DNA of 64,000 nt from NCBI RefSeq assembly GCF_003464595.1, contig NZ_QRZF01000002.1, positions 62,001 through 126,000 of the forward strand, given 5' to 3'. A program made the position numbers and the translations under genes. Source of the stretch: Bacteroides intestinalis. Its GTDB lineage: Bacteria > Bacteroidota > Bacteroidia > Bacteroidales > Bacteroidaceae. A model generated the notes under the pieces. The model made no database searches. It was given only the letters and a program-made list of their open reading frames with translations, and was not told the origin of the DNA. Positions 25,957 through 35,846 of this stretch are shown here, in pieces. Numbering within the stretch: position 1 is the stretch's first letter; each line of letters begins with the position of its first letter.

Positions 25957-28068
25957 TTACTGAAATGAAGTCTCATTTATTATTACGTGATATTCTGTTC
26001 CCCGGTTTCTTCTCCGACTGCTGATTCCGAGTTTGCGGAGTGCACGCCCGAAGTGCGCTACTTTGTTGATAGCTAATCGGTCTTTGGTTCTTTTTTGAAG
26101 GAAAGAAAGTATCTCCATGGGTGTCATCCATGTTCCTTCATCTTCTGTTTGTGCCGCCTGAAAGTGACACAAAAAGAGTTGTTCCAACGGAGTGGGTTGT
26201 TCAAACTCTTGATTGCTCTGTTTCAGAATGGCCTCGTCGGCGGCGTCCAGCCAGTAGCGTTCACCTTGCGAGATGGCAGTCATGGCTTGGGCATAGAGTT
26301 GGCGGTAGTTGATGGTGACATTGGTGTTGATGGGGCCGGTTACTTCAATACAGATGAAGCGGCGACTACCGCTGGGATCGGTCAGTAAGTCTTTTTGATT
26401 GCTGGTGCCTATGAAGGAGGCGTAACGGCGGATCTCCTGAATGGCGGTTCCATAAGGTTTCCGCAGGTTGGCTACGGGCTTTTGCAACAGATGTTTCAGG
26501 AAACCTTGCTGACTGACGCTGATCTGGTCGAATTCGTCGATGTTGATTAGAAAGAAGCGTCCCAGACTTCGTTCGGCATCTTGCTTGCTTTTGAAGTCGA
26601 TACTGTCTGTATAGCCGAAGCGCAGTTCGGGTGGTAGAAGGATGCGACAGAATGTAGATTTACGATACCCTTGTGCGCCTACCAATAGGGGAGACGTGCT
26701 GTTTCCATGCTGCCGGTCGAGTCCCCTCCAATGGGCCACCATGCTGAGGAACCAGCGGAAGAACAATTCCCGCCAATGCGGGTTTTCGCAGGGCACGAGG
26801 TCGGCCAGGGCACGGATGCGGTCTTTTCCGTCCCAGCGTCCGGTGTCGTTAAGGTATTCTTCCACAGGGTTGTAAAGTGGGATGTAATCGGAGGTAAGGT
26901 AGCGTGCCACGTCCCGGTCCCATACTCGGATACCCTCTTTCAGGGCGTTCAGGGCGATACTGCTTCGTATTCGCTGGTCGGCTGGACGGAAGTGAAAATG
27001 TATGGAATCTCGCTGGCGGTATTCCAGTTCGCCCAATACGGTGTTGTAGCGGAGTTCGTAGCGGCGTTTCATGAATTCTTCCAGACGGAAGGCTGTATCC
27101 TGTTCGGCGGTCATGCTGCTGCGGGTGCCGAAACCTTTGCATTCGCGGTAAAAATTATGTATTGCGACACGCACTACGAGCTCATCTACGTCGCGATAGT
27201 AATGCATCAAGGTTTGCCGGACTACCTCTTCCTCGGGGATACCTGCTTTGTAGCAGTGTTCGGCAAGGCGTGCCAATAGGGGGCGCAGGTCGTCACCCCG
27301 CTTCCAGTTTGTCAGTTTGTCGAACGCGCGGTTGAGCGCTGCTTCGAAGAGCATGGAGAAGGTGTTTGATGAGCTGTAGTCGGACTGCATGCGTAATAGG
27401 GGATTGGTTTCCGCCTGTTTTTGTTCCTTGAAGGTGGTTTCGCCGGGCATGGCAAGGGGTTGTTCCAGGCAGAAGGGGATGGCGGCAGGGTTGTAATAAA
27501 GTTGCTCGTCTAGTGTCATGCGGCAACTTTGGTTGAGCGATGGCTCCTTCAGGGTGATGGAGTAGGGCAGCAGAGGTTGGTAACAGTTGACTGCCAGGCG
27601 GTAAGCGTGAGCATGAAACAGTGTCATGTCACTTTCCCGTTTGGGTAGTGAAACGTCGGGCAGGGCGAAGAGTACCCATATTTTGACGCTGCGTCCGCTG
27701 CTTCCGCAGAAAGCGGCAAAAGTCTGGGGCAATAGGGAGACTTGCCGTTTCACTTGCTCCACTTCGGTGATGCCAGTCAGGTGGTTTACTTCAATCTGTA
27801 CCAATCCGTTGTAGTTTTTCACCTGATGTTCTCCGTCTTTGGTTCGGCTGTATTCCACGGCGGGGTAGATGCGAGGCAACTTGTCTATGTTTAGGTATTG
27901 ATTGTTTGTTCCTTGCAGTGACGGGATGAGTTGGCGCAGGGTCGATACGTGTGCGATTTTGTTCTCCTTCTTTATCTTTTTTATCAGAGTTTCAGTATCA
28001 AGAGTACTGAAGAATGTTTTGCCGGTTTCACGGTCGGTGCGTATGAGGGTGAGTTTCATCGAGTGCAT
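25957..28068 (-). CDS. VirE/BT4734-like ATPase (DUF3874-type C-terminus)
   Basis: 703 residues. The N-terminus (about 35-200) matches the BT4734-like/VirE N-terminal domain, which is related to archaeo-eukaryotic primases. A VirE-type P-loop domain follows, with Walker A-like LLVGAQGYRKSTF and Walker B-like FFLINIDEFDQ, then a sensor-like IGTSNQKDLLTDPSGSRRF. The C-terminus (after about 610) resembles DUF3874, a small winged-helix region. Related proteins are common on Bacteroides mobile or variable loci and are thought to be primase-helicase-like enzymes. No phage or conjugation gene is next to it here. ATG codons at 28068 and 28059 are both possible starts. Confidence 0.83.
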   Translation of the reverse strand: MHSMKLTLIRTDRETGKTFFSTLDTETLIKKIKKENKIAHVSTLRQLIPSLQGTNNQYLNIDKLPRIYPAVEYSRTKDGEHQVKNYNGLVQIEVNHLTGITEVEQVKRQVSLLPQTFAAFCGSSGRSVKIWVLFALPDVSLPKRESDMTLFHAHAYRLAVNCYQPLLPYSITLKEPSLNQSCRMTLDEQLYYNPAAIPFCLEQPLAMPGETTFKEQKQAETNPLLRMQSDYSSSNTFSMLFEAALNRAFDKLTNWKRGDDLRPLLARLAEHCYKAGIPEEEVVRQTLMHYYRDVDELVVRVAIHNFYRECKGFGTRSSMTAEQDTAFRLEEFMKRRYELRYNTVLGELEYRQRDSIHFHFRPADQRIRSSIALNALKEGIRVWDRDVARYLTSDYIPLYNPVEEYLNDTGRWDGKDRIRALADLVPCENPHWRELFFRWFLSMVAHWRGLDRQHGNSTSPLLVGAQGYRKSTFCRILLPPELRFGYTDSIDFKSKQDAERSLGRFFLINIDEFDQISVSQQGFLKHLLQKPVANLRKPYGTAIQEIRRYASFIGTSNQKDLLTDPSGSRRFICIEVTGPINTNVTINYRQLYAQAMTAISQGERYWLDAADEAILKQSNQEFEQPTPLEQLFLCHFQAAQTEDEGTWMTPMEILSFLQKRTKDRLAINKVAHFGRALRKLGISSRRRNRGTEYHVIINETSFQ

Positions 28069-28230
28069 TTTTAGTTGCTGTTAAATACTGCAAATTACGG
28101 TAAAAAAGGTGAGAATGCGAAAAGATTTATACATTATCGCCTGCTGTCAGAGTGATATTTCTGTCTGAAGATTGAAGAAACGTCTAATTTTTTAAGAAGA
28201 ATCATCTGATAGGAGGCGAAAATATTCTAT

Positions 28231-28261
28231 TTTGCTTTATAAATATTTATAGTTACTTTTG
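28231..28261 (+). promoter_or_regulatory. Promoter upstream of the two small ORFs
   Basis: TTTG at 28231-28234, a 19-bp spacer, then TACTTTTG at 28254-28261. This is the Bacteroides consensus. Predicted start is near 28268, about 395 bases before the AlbA_2 gene. Confidence 0.65.
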
Positions 28262-28321
28262 CAAGGGGTTACTTTCATGCGTGAAAAATGACAAGACTTT
28301 AAGGAGTGTGTAATCCTGTTG

Positions 28322-28375
28322 ATGCAACATCCGATCATGAATAAACCCATCTCTGCTTTGATAGAGAAAATATAG
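28322..28375 (+). CDS. Possible 17-residue leader peptide
   Basis: The ORF reads MQHPIMNKPISALIEKI and stops at TAG. An AAGGAG site lies 15 bases upstream, which is somewhat far; an inner ATG at 28337 is also possible. It could be a leader peptide or chance. Confidence 0.25.
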   Translation: MQHPIMNKPISALIEKI

Positions 28376-28425
28376 TCGTGCTCTATAGATCTGTTTCCCA
28401 TTTATTAGAAAAGGGAGGTTTTGAC

Positions 28426-28485
28426 ATGAGTCTCAATAAATGGCTGGAATTAGTTAGTTTGCGTACAGTAGAAGCAAAAGAGTAA
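28426..28485 (+). CDS. Possible 19-residue peptide
   Basis: The ORF reads MSLNKWLELVSLRTVEAKE and stops at TAA. A strong ribosome-binding site, AGGGAGG, lies 7 bases before the ATG. The peptide is amphipathic and is not part of any larger frame. It may be a small regulatory peptide, or the remnant of a larger gene. No homolog is known to me. Confidence 0.35.
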   Translation: MSLNKWLELVSLRTVEAKE

Positions 28486-28550
28486 TTGTCTGTTTTTTTA
28501 TTTCTGGTGATATAGCTTGTTTTTTTACTAATTTTCTTTGTTGCTATAAA

Positions 28551-28582
28551 AAAAACATATAAATTGCCATACTTTAAATTTG
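28551..28582 (+). promoter_or_regulatory. Promoter of the AlbA_2 gene
   Basis: TTG at 28551-28553, a 21-bp spacer and TAAATTTG at 28575-28582. The leader would be about 75 bases. Confidence 0.55.
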
Positions 28583-28663
28583 GTGGATTAATCTGTACTC
28601 ACAAACATGTTTAAGTTGAACAGTTTCCTGTCTATGGAACGATTGCCTTGAAAAATACGAATA

Positions 28664-31600
28664 ATGCAATACGAGAAAGATGCGATTTATTCCCTAAAGG
28701 TAACAGGGACGATGATAATAAATGATAGTCATTATTATCTGATAGAAAATGAAGGGATCAAGTATAAGGTGAAAATGCTGAAATTCCAGCAAAAACAGCC
28801 GGTTCCTGATGAAGTGAAGTGCATTGTCTATGGTTATGATGCTGACGATACTCCCCTTTTTGCACAGCACAAGGGAGAAATAGCACATAAACTTTATTCG
28901 GTAGGAAGCACTTATTCATTTGTGGTGCATCAAAAACCAAACTATCTTTCGGGGCATCGCAATGTCTTCTATGGATATGACTTGAACGGAATACGGGTTT
29001 CTATTCAGGTAGGAATGGGAAAAGAATTAACCATCGGAAGAAATGTTCGTTGCACGGTTAAACATATAAATCAGGATGGAAACCTGGTGGTCGTTCCTGC
29101 CAGTCAGGATATAGATTATGAAACCAACTTTCTCACTTTCGGGCAGCTGGTGCATAATATCCATGTGGAAACGCTACCTTCTTGCATTCAATTGGAAACA
29201 TTGCGTGACGAGGCGACCGGGGATCTGAAAATACAGCAGATGCTGAAGCAATATGATAGTCATGAGGGAGAATGGCTGCTGTCATTCCTGAGTATTCTGC
29301 TTGCCAAGAGAGAAGAGAAAATTGAGAACAAAGATTGGGAGGGAGTATGTGAATTGACCCGTTGCCAACTTCTTATCTATGAATGGATGCTCGAGGATTC
29401 TTTGTTTCTCACATTCTATTCATCATCCGTAGTCCAAGCGTTGCGCGAAAGAGGAGAACGGGAAATGTCCGTTTGCGAGGCGATTTTGAAAGCCATAGAA
29501 CTTATCCGGACGAATGCGACAGATGATTTTCTGAAACATATTTTTGCCAAGATACATACTTCGGGCTATTTGTCCGATCGTAACCGAAAGGCGGAATTGG
29601 TGACTGCCTTGTTCTGGCTGGACGATACGCTGTTTGATAAGAATATGTTTGCCCTGACCGGATTCTGTCAATATATAGCCTGCAACAGTTCATCTCCGGA
29701 AACGACTGCTTTGACATCGGTTTCTGAACTAATCAAGAAAAAGATAGAGAAAAATAGAACGGTGCAAAATTCTCTACCTGCGAAGACATTGCATTTGCTG
29801 GCTGTTTATTTGCTATTATGCTATAATCGCGAAGTACATACGATACCCGTCTATCGAATAATGCTTTATCGTTATGCGGCTTTGACAAACCCGGCTTCTG
29901 CCGGAATTCTGATAAATAAAGCGTATGATGTCCTGACGCAGCCCAATCAACCTTACCGTCCGGAATTTACATGGGATGATGTGGTGCATTTTAAGTCCGA
30001 GCCATTCATTGCCAAGTTGCGGGCGTTCATGACGGATATATCTGCTGATGGAGATAATTTTATAGCGCAGCACATTGCTAAGGGGAGCCGGGCACTTCTG
30101 CGTAACGGAACATTCGGGCTGTATGTGGGTTGCAATCCCGGTGCCTTGCTGCCCGAACATCAGAAGGTGGCGGAGATGCTTTCCGTATTTGATGGCAGAA
30201 TCAGCGTATTTGCAAAGAAGGATATGAAGCTTAAATCGAGTGATGCGCAGAATATACCGGCACTCAGGGCCTTTTGGGGAGCATTGTACGGACAAATGTC
30301 CCGGCAGGTGATGCCTTCCGCTCCAAAGGCGTCGGTAAAAACACTTCCCTCGGTGGGTATGCGCCTAAAGATTACGTTGCGGGCATTCAACCCGCGTTTT
30401 CCGCAACTGATGTTTGCCGATGTAACGGAACCAGGATATGAAGGGAGTGGTGCGCTAATGGCGAATGAAGTCTCCCGCATTTACCTCAGCAGTCTGGATG
30501 GAGTTTTCTATGAGGGAGATACGTTTGAGGCTACCGTAGTAAAAATCGGACAGAATAACCGGTTGACATTCAGTATTCTCCGGGAATTATTTGAGTTCGT
30601 TACGGGAACGCTGAAATTCGGATATCGCACATATGCCAAGTTAATCCGGATGTCGAAGGGTAGTTGTATCTGGCTGTGCGAAGAAGGATATACTCTGTTT
30701 TCGCCGGGCGTGGCACCTTATCCGGAAGTGGGTACGGTAGCCTTGCTGGAGGTGAGGGCGATCAATGATACGGGATATATCAATGCGGCCTATATAGAAG
30801 CATCCGATAAAAATATAGATGTGACGGAGGCATTGGCCAAACTGGTAGGTGAGTATATTGACTTTTGTTCTCCAAAGGATGAAAATACGGAAGAAGAAGA
30901 GGGTAACTTCGGGCAGGTGTTCACGGATGAAGACGCGATGCTGACCGGAGAGCAATTATCGCTTCCTTTGATACACGAGTTACCTGTGCTGTTGGCAATA
31001 GTGGCATCCACTGAGAAATCGCTGGTGATGCGTTATAACTTGTTGGGTACGGCTCGTCTGCTGGCCGAGATGACCAATGATCCGGTTCTGAGTGAATATT
31101 TGTCATTGCAGATGAACTATGAGGAGAATATCTACAGTTTTGCCACTTATACCGGAGAGGTGCGATGGTCTGACTTTTCACGCATAGACGATGCAGCTCT
31201 TTTACGCTACCCCTGGTTGAGGCCCCAAAAAGAATTGTTGCATATCCTCGGGTTGTTCTATAGCCACACTTTTGATCCGGCGCTTGCCTTAGGCATTGCG
31301 ACTACCAAAGATGAAAACAGGGAACATATTGTCCGGCTGGTGCTGGCACATACGCTTTTGTTCCGTACCTTGCCTCCAGCAGCGCTGCTCCCTTTGCGTA
31401 ACGAACTTTTGCAACGCATCGGTGCCGGAGAATTTGCTTTACCCGATGAAAAAGTCTCACCGGTTGCGGTCGCATCCAAGCAAAAGGAAGACCTCCCTTG
31501 CTTGGGCAGGGAAAGCGATAAAGTAGAGTTTAAATCGTCGGTGGTATATCCTGCCGGGCGTACCGTTCCCGATATGAAGCAGCAGTCTGAGATCATACTG

Positions 31601-32710
31601 CGTACTATTACGGGATTCCTGAATGCATCCGGCGGTACGCTTTATATTGGTGTGTCTAATGATGGAACTGTTATCGGACTGAAGGAGGATTATGCCTATA
31701 TGGTATGTGATTCGGATGCTTACGAGCGTTTTATCCGCCAGCGTATCATAGCTACGATGGGAAAAGATATTAATGGTATCATCAAGATGGAATTTCCCCA
31801 GTATGGCAATCGTGAAGTATGCTGCATAACGATTCCCTGTTACGGCAAATTGATTACATTGAAAGGTGTGGTATGGCAACGGCAGGGTAACTCGACGGTG
31901 ATGCTCGACGGCAATGCCCTGACTAAGCAGCAGAAAAGAAAAAATGATACATTGCAGGAAGAGCTCAATCAGATTGCTGAAAAGAATGTGGAGTTAATCA
32001 GTGAGAGCTTGCAGCATACCGGTGAAGTACAGACTGCAGTTGCCGCTGCCTTTGCCGCCAGTTTGGAAAAGAAAAAGAAAAAGGTGAATGTCAAGGCCGG
32101 GATAAATACGATACAAACATCCCTGATACGATCCAACCCGTGTGCAGCTAAAGATAATCCGGATGTACAAGTGATGACTTTTTTGTCCTTACTCGATAAT
32201 GGTGGATATGTATTGCAGGATGAATATTCTTCAATGGACAATGCGATACTTACGTTGGCGGTAAGTGAAGATGAAATGGGTGGTTCATTGCTCCTTTGCT
32301 ACGAAAACGGCTATGTCAACCGCGTTCCGTTGAAAATCTTATTGCGGAAAAAACGTGATTATATTTACAAAAATGGAGTGAATAAGGAGTCACACCTTAT
32401 TTTCGCTACCATTGAGAATGGTGAACCGGGTATTTTGGTGCGTACTCTCCGCCAGAAAAGTGAATATCTGAAGATGTATCCTATGGATAAGATAAAACAA
32501 AATATGGATATGGTCCTGAAAGGAACCCCACTTTTCTCTTACGATTTCGGCAAAGTTATTGCCTGGGAAGTGATTCCGGAAATGGAGGCTGAAAAGTTAC
32601 AGAAACTTTATAATGAGAATCCGGCTCATCAGGGTTTTATGAGTACGTCGGAGACCATTGCCAAAGAAAGAGAATTGCTTGGGGTACTGGGGTGGAATTT
32701 TGAGGGGTGA
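28664..32710 (+). CDS. Large AlbA_2 (Schlafen-type) domain protein
   Basis: 1348 residues, no signal peptide, so cytoplasmic. The N-terminal 150 residues look like small beta-barrel (OB/S1-like) units, with a similar stretch near 560-720. The middle (about 150-480) is helical. Residues 948-1080 form an AlbA_2 domain: SDKVEFKSSVVYP, then GGTLYIGVSNDGTVIGL and a C-terminal ITLKGVVWQRQGNSTV. A Lys/Glu-rich helix follows. The last 200 residues are beta-rich with GGSLLLCYENGYVNRVPL, reminiscent of a gyrase C-terminal blade. AlbA_2 domains bind nucleic acid, and relatives include Schlafen RNA-cleaving proteins and helicase-linked regulators. A role in RNA or DNA handling or in defence is inference. 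Confidence 0.7.
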   Translation: MQYEKDAIYSLKVTGTMIINDSHYYLIENEGIKYKVKMLKFQQKQPVPDEVKCIVYGYDADDTPLFAQHKGEIAHKLYSVGSTYSFVVHQKPNYLSGHRNVFYGYDLNGIRVSIQVGMGKELTIGRNVRCTVKHINQDGNLVVVPASQDIDYETNFLTFGQLVHNIHVETLPSCIQLETLRDEATGDLKIQQMLKQYDSHEGEWLLSFLSILLAKREEKIENKDWEGVCELTRCQLLIYEWMLEDSLFLTFYSSSVVQALRERGEREMSVCEAILKAIELIRTNATDDFLKHIFAKIHTSGYLSDRNRKAELVTALFWLDDTLFDKNMFALTGFCQYIACNSSSPETTALTSVSELIKKKIEKNRTVQNSLPAKTLHLLAVYLLLCYNREVHTIPVYRIMLYRYAALTNPASAGILINKAYDVLTQPNQPYRPEFTWDDVVHFKSEPFIAKLRAFMTDISADGDNFIAQHIAKGSRALLRNGTFGLYVGCNPGALLPEHQKVAEMLSVFDGRISVFAKKDMKLKSSDAQNIPALRAFWGALYGQMSRQVMPSAPKASVKTLPSVGMRLKITLRAFNPRFPQLMFADVTEPGYEGSGALMANEVSRIYLSSLDGVFYEGDTFEATVVKIGQNNRLTFSILRELFEFVTGTLKFGYRTYAKLIRMSKGSCIWLCEEGYTLFSPGVAPYPEVGTVALLEVRAINDTGYINAAYIEASDKNIDVTEALAKLVGEYIDFCSPKDENTEEEEGNFGQVFTDEDAMLTGEQLSLPLIHELPVLLAIVASTEKSLVMRYNLLGTARLLAEMTNDPVLSEYLSLQMNYEENIYSFATYTGEVRWSDFSRIDDAALLRYPWLRPQKELLHILGLFYSHTFDPALALGIATTKDENREHIVRLVLAHTLLFRTLPPAALLPLRNELLQRIGAGEFALPDEKVSPVAVASKQKEDLPCLGRESDKVEFKSSVVYPAGRTVPDMKQQSEIILRTITGFLNASGGTLYIGVSNDGTVIGLKEDYAYMVCDSDAYERFIRQRIIATMGKDINGIIKMEFPQYGNREVCCITIPCYGKLITLKGVVWQRQGNSTVMLDGNALTKQQKRKNDTLQEELNQIAEKNVELISESLQHTGEVQTAVAAAFAASLEKKKKKVNVKAGINTIQTSLIRSNPCAAKDNPDVQVMTFLSLLDNGGYVLQDEYSSMDNAILTLAVSEDEMGGSLLLCYENGYVNRVPLKILLRKKRDYIYKNGVNKESHLIFATIENGEPGILVRTLRQKSEYLKMYPMDKIKQNMDMVLKGTPLFSYDFGKVIAWEVIPEMEAEKLQKLYNENPAHQGFMSTSETIAKERELLGVLGWNFEG

Positions 32711-32963
32711 GGTTTGGGTTGTGTAATTGGCAATGATAATTTGGTTGGCTGAAAATCTGAAATAGACTCCAAATGGTTGAAAAGACAGTGTGGCTGTATA
32801 GTTCATCTTTTTAGGCTTCCCCCGTTTGGTTTTAGGTAAAAGGATTGTACGATTCTGTTCTGTATGCTCGCACAATTCGGCTTCATTTATTTTCTGCCGT
32901 CTTCATCCTTATGCTTATTAAAATGTTCTCTTACTCTTTCTTTTTTAAAACATCGCCCTTTCC

Positions 32964-32994
32964 TTGCTTTTGCATTGCCTTTTCTTTATCTTTG
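32964..32994 (+). promoter_or_regulatory. Promoter upstream of the HU-HIG gene
   Basis: TTG at 32964-32966, a 20-bp spacer and TATCTTTG at 32987-32994. The leader would be about 220 bases and contains the hairpin at 33067-33084. Confidence 0.55.
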
Positions 32995-33066
32995 TATCCA
33001 TTGTTTTGCTTTGACTACAATGGTGGATTATGTGCCTCATAACTGTGATTTTGCTGCTTCATTACT

Positions 33067-33084
33067 GTGAAGCATCTGCTTCAC
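33067..33084 (+). repeat. Hairpin GTGAAGCA/TGCTTCAC in the HU-HIG leader
   Basis: Eight perfect base pairs around a 2-base gap. There is no T-tract after it. It could shape the leader RNA or be a protein-binding palindrome. Confidence 0.4.
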
Positions 33085-33219
33085 CATTGTGCTCAATATT
33101 AAAACATGACTTATGAACGAAAGAAATATAAGGAATTAACGAAAGAAATATAGGACGTTGATATAAGTAACCCCCGCTTTGGACATTATTGAAAAGGGCG
33201 GCATAAAAAACAAGAAGTT

Positions 33220-33825
33220 ATGGCAATACTATTTGATTGGTACGAGAATCCCAAAACCAAAGACCGTCAGGATGAAGAAATGACTTTGCATCCGCGTATC
33301 CGGTTGAACGGCTCCACGGACACTGCTGCATTGCGAAGATTCATACAAGAATATTGTTCGCTGACCGAAACAGATGTTTTGGCTGTACTCGATGCCCTGT
33401 CGCATTTCATGGGACGGGAGTTGGGGGAAGGACGTCAGGTGCATTTGGATGGTATTGGCTATTTTCGTCCTACGCTGACCTGTACCGAACCAGTGAAAGT
33501 GGATACTAAACGAAAAAGTACCAAAGTCAAGTTGAAAGGCATCACTTTCCGTCCCGACATTGCATTGCGGAGCGAGGTGGGTAATATAAAAGTGAAACCT
33601 CTGAAACAGAGGGATGTATTGCGGAAACCATTGACTCCGGAAGAGATTGACAAACTGTTGGAAAAATTCTTCAGTACACACGATTTCATGATGAAAGGCG
33701 ACTTCTATTCTCTTACTGGCATGACACGGACTACTGCTACCCGGCACATTCGGCGTCTTTGTGAAGAGGGAAAACTGGAAAATAAGGGCTTACAGAAGCA
33801 GCCTATTTATGTGTTGAAAAAGTAA
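33220..33825 (+). CDS. HU-HIG family DNA-binding protein
   Basis: 201 residues. The first 130 form an HU/IHF-like fold of the Bacteroides HU-HIG type: a helical region with ALRRFIQEYCSLTETDVLAV, then GRQVHLDGIGYFRPTL and a beta arm with ITFRPD. The C-terminal part (about 145-201) looks like a winged helix (FYSLTGMTRTTATRHIRRL), with the ending QKQPIYVLKK. HU proteins bend DNA; HU-HIG proteins are often found beside VirE/BT4734-like genes in Bacteroides. Here that gene lies about 5 kb upstream, separated by the AlbA_2 gene. Confidence 0.88.
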   Translation: MAILFDWYENPKTKDRQDEEMTLHPRIRLNGSTDTAALRRFIQEYCSLTETDVLAVLDALSHFMGRELGEGRQVHLDGIGYFRPTLTCTEPVKVDTKRKSTKVKLKGITFRPDIALRSEVGNIKVKPLKQRDVLRKPLTPEEIDKLLEKFFSTHDFMMKGDFYSLTGMTRTTATRHIRRLCEEGKLENKGLQKQPIYVLKK

Positions 33826-33880
33826 TAATCGAAAGATTTACAGTGATATATGCCTGTTTTTGTAAGTGTTGGTAATTTTG

Positions 33881-33956
33881 CTTGCACGCCATTTTAAATT
33901 GCTGCCACCACCGCTGTATGCCCGATGAATAAAGCGATTCAGGGCGTGAGTGCAAG
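33881..33956. repeat. Interrupted inverted repeat before the GH123-like gene
   Basis: CTTGCACGCC at 33881-33890 is complementary to GGCGTG (33943-33948) and GTGCAAG (33950-33956), which overlap with a small insertion. It could be an operator or an RNA structure. Confidence 0.3.
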
Positions 33957-34025
33957 CGTGTAGGTAAAAGTGGGTATAAAATATATTTAGAAAAACGAGA
34001 AACTTTAAACTAATAATTGCAGTCT

Positions 34026-35757
34026 ATGATAAAGCTCTTATTCCTGGGAACTTTTTTGTTCTCTACAGTATGCCTGAATGCTCAAGATACGGAATCTTAT
34101 CAGGAAGCCCCCAATCCAGTAGCCGTCAATCCGGTTTTATGGTCTGAAGTGAAAGCCCCGCAAGTCAGTTGGGGAAGTACGGACGTACGGTATAAGAAGG
34201 AAGAACCTGCTGCTGTTTCCGGAATAAAGAAAAGTATTAATCTCACAGCCTGGAAAGGTGAAAAAGTATCTGCCCAACTGGTAGTGTGGACTCCTGAAAC
34301 ATTAAACAATCTGACTTTCACTGTCAGTGATCTGACTTCCGGCTCCGAATCCATTAGTAAAGACGATATTCGGACTAGTTTTGTACGCTATGTTATGACC
34401 GATGAACTGAACAAGGATGGATTGGGGGCATGTGGCTATCGCAACAGTGTCGACTTTGACTCTACTCTGGTAGCGGATGTACTCGATCATCTTACCCCTT
34501 CTCTGGTGATTCCTGCCAACTCAGCCCAAGGAGGTTGGATCAGTGTTCGGGTGCCGCAGCATGCTGAAGCAAGAAAATATACGGGAACGGTTACCGTGCG
34601 AAACGGAGATACTGCTTTGTCTGAATTGAAACTGACTGTCAATGTAAAGAACCGCATCCTTCCTGTTCCTTCCGAATGGGCTTTCCATCTGGACCTATGG
34701 CAGAATCCCTATGCTGTTGCACGCTATTATGGTGTGGAACCATTCAGTGACAAACATTTTGAACTGATGCGCCCATTGATGAAGTTGTATGCCGATGCAG
34801 GCGGGAAAGTGATTACCGCTTCCATCATGCACAAGCCTTGGAACGGGCAGACGTATGATGCTTTCGAGAGCATGGTCACCTGGCTGAAGAAGGTCGACGG
34901 TACCTGGTATTTTGATTATACGGTGTTCGATAAATGGGTGGAGTTTATGATGAGCACAGGTGTCAGGAAGCAAATCAGTTGTTTCTCTATGGTACCTTGG
35001 CGACTTTCTTTCCAGTACTTTGACCAGGCGAGCAATTCATTCAAATATCTTAATGCCAAGCCGGGAGAAGCTGCTTACGAAGAGTTCTGGATAACGATGC
35101 TGAAATCGTTTGCCCAACATCTGAAGAAAAAAGGATGGTTTGAGATTACTCATATCGCTATGGATGAACGTCCCATGAAAGACATGCAGGAAACATTAAA
35201 AGTGATCCGCAAAGCTGACAAAGATTTTAAGGTTTCACTGGCCGGAACTTATCACGCTGAATTGGTGGATGAACTGGATGATTATTGTATTACGATTGCC
35301 GAGAGATTTCCGCCTGAAACGATTGATTCACGCCGTGAAGCCGGAAAAGTAACCACTTATTATACCTGCTGTTCGGAACCTTTTTAGCCCACCTGCCGAA
35401 GCCGAATGGCTGGCATGGCATAGCGCTAAAGAAAATCTGGATGGTTATCTGCGTTGGGCATTGAATAGCTGGGTGAAAAATCCGTTGCAGGATAGCCGTT
35501 TTACCGCGTGGGCGGCAGGGGATACTTATCTGATCTATCCCGGTGCTCGTTCATCCATCCGCATGGAGCGTCTGACCGAGGGTGTGCAAGCTTTTGAAAA
35601 AGTGCGTATTCTGAAAGAAGAATTTAAGAAGAAAGGTAATAAAGGTGCTATTAAGAATATTGAGAAAATATTGCAAATGTTCGACGAGCGGAGTTTGGGA
35701 GAAATTCCGGCAGCTACTGCTGTAAACAAAGCCAAAGGGGTAATCAACAGATATTGA
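34026..35757 (+). pseudogene. GH123-like (DUF4091) glycoside hydrolase, frameshifted
   Basis: The first frame runs from the ATG at 34026 (signal peptide ending CLNAQ) to a TAG at 35385-35387. The protein then continues in the +1 frame from 35383 (FSPPAEAEWLAW) to the TAG stop at 35755-35757. Together they make about 575 residues of the GH123-like family: an N-terminal beta domain (to about 200) and a TIM-barrel with HLDLWQNPYA and the Asp-Glu pair in AMDERPM, typical of substrate-assisted N-acetylgalactosaminidases. At the break the family usually has an EPFPNTFTFSPP-like stretch; here CCSEPF joins directly to FSPPA, so a small deletion not divisible by three is likely. The first part lacks the end of the barrel and is probably inactive. 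A sequencing error cannot be excluded. Confidence 0.75.
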
Positions 35758-35846
35758 TAGACATCTGGCAGAAAGATTGGTTGATACCTCTTCTCCATTC
35801 GGAGAATCTTTAGAAGGTAAGGTTATAAAAAGAGCAATATTTTTAT

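Larger units (their letters stand above)
28069..28663. other. 595-bp divergent intergenic region
   Basis: It separates the VirE-like gene (minus) from the AlbA_2 gene (plus). It holds two plus-strand promoters (28231-28261 and 28551-28582) and two very short ORFs with ribosome-binding sites between them. No tRNA or repeat was seen. Confidence 0.6.
32711..33219. other. 509-bp intergenic region
   Basis: It holds a plus-strand promoter (32964-32994), an 8-bp hairpin (33067-33084) and two near-copies of GAAAGAAATATA near 33120-33150. No convincing coding sequence is seen. Confidence 0.5.

Noticed and set aside
28664-32710. Possibility of an AAA helicase in the AlbA_2 protein
   Set aside because: No Walker A or B motif is visible in the 1348 residues.
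32845-33070. Hydrophobic plus-strand ORFs in the gap before the HU-HIG gene
   Set aside because: Phe- and Leu-rich translations of a pyrimidine-rich leader; overlapping frames and no ribosome site.
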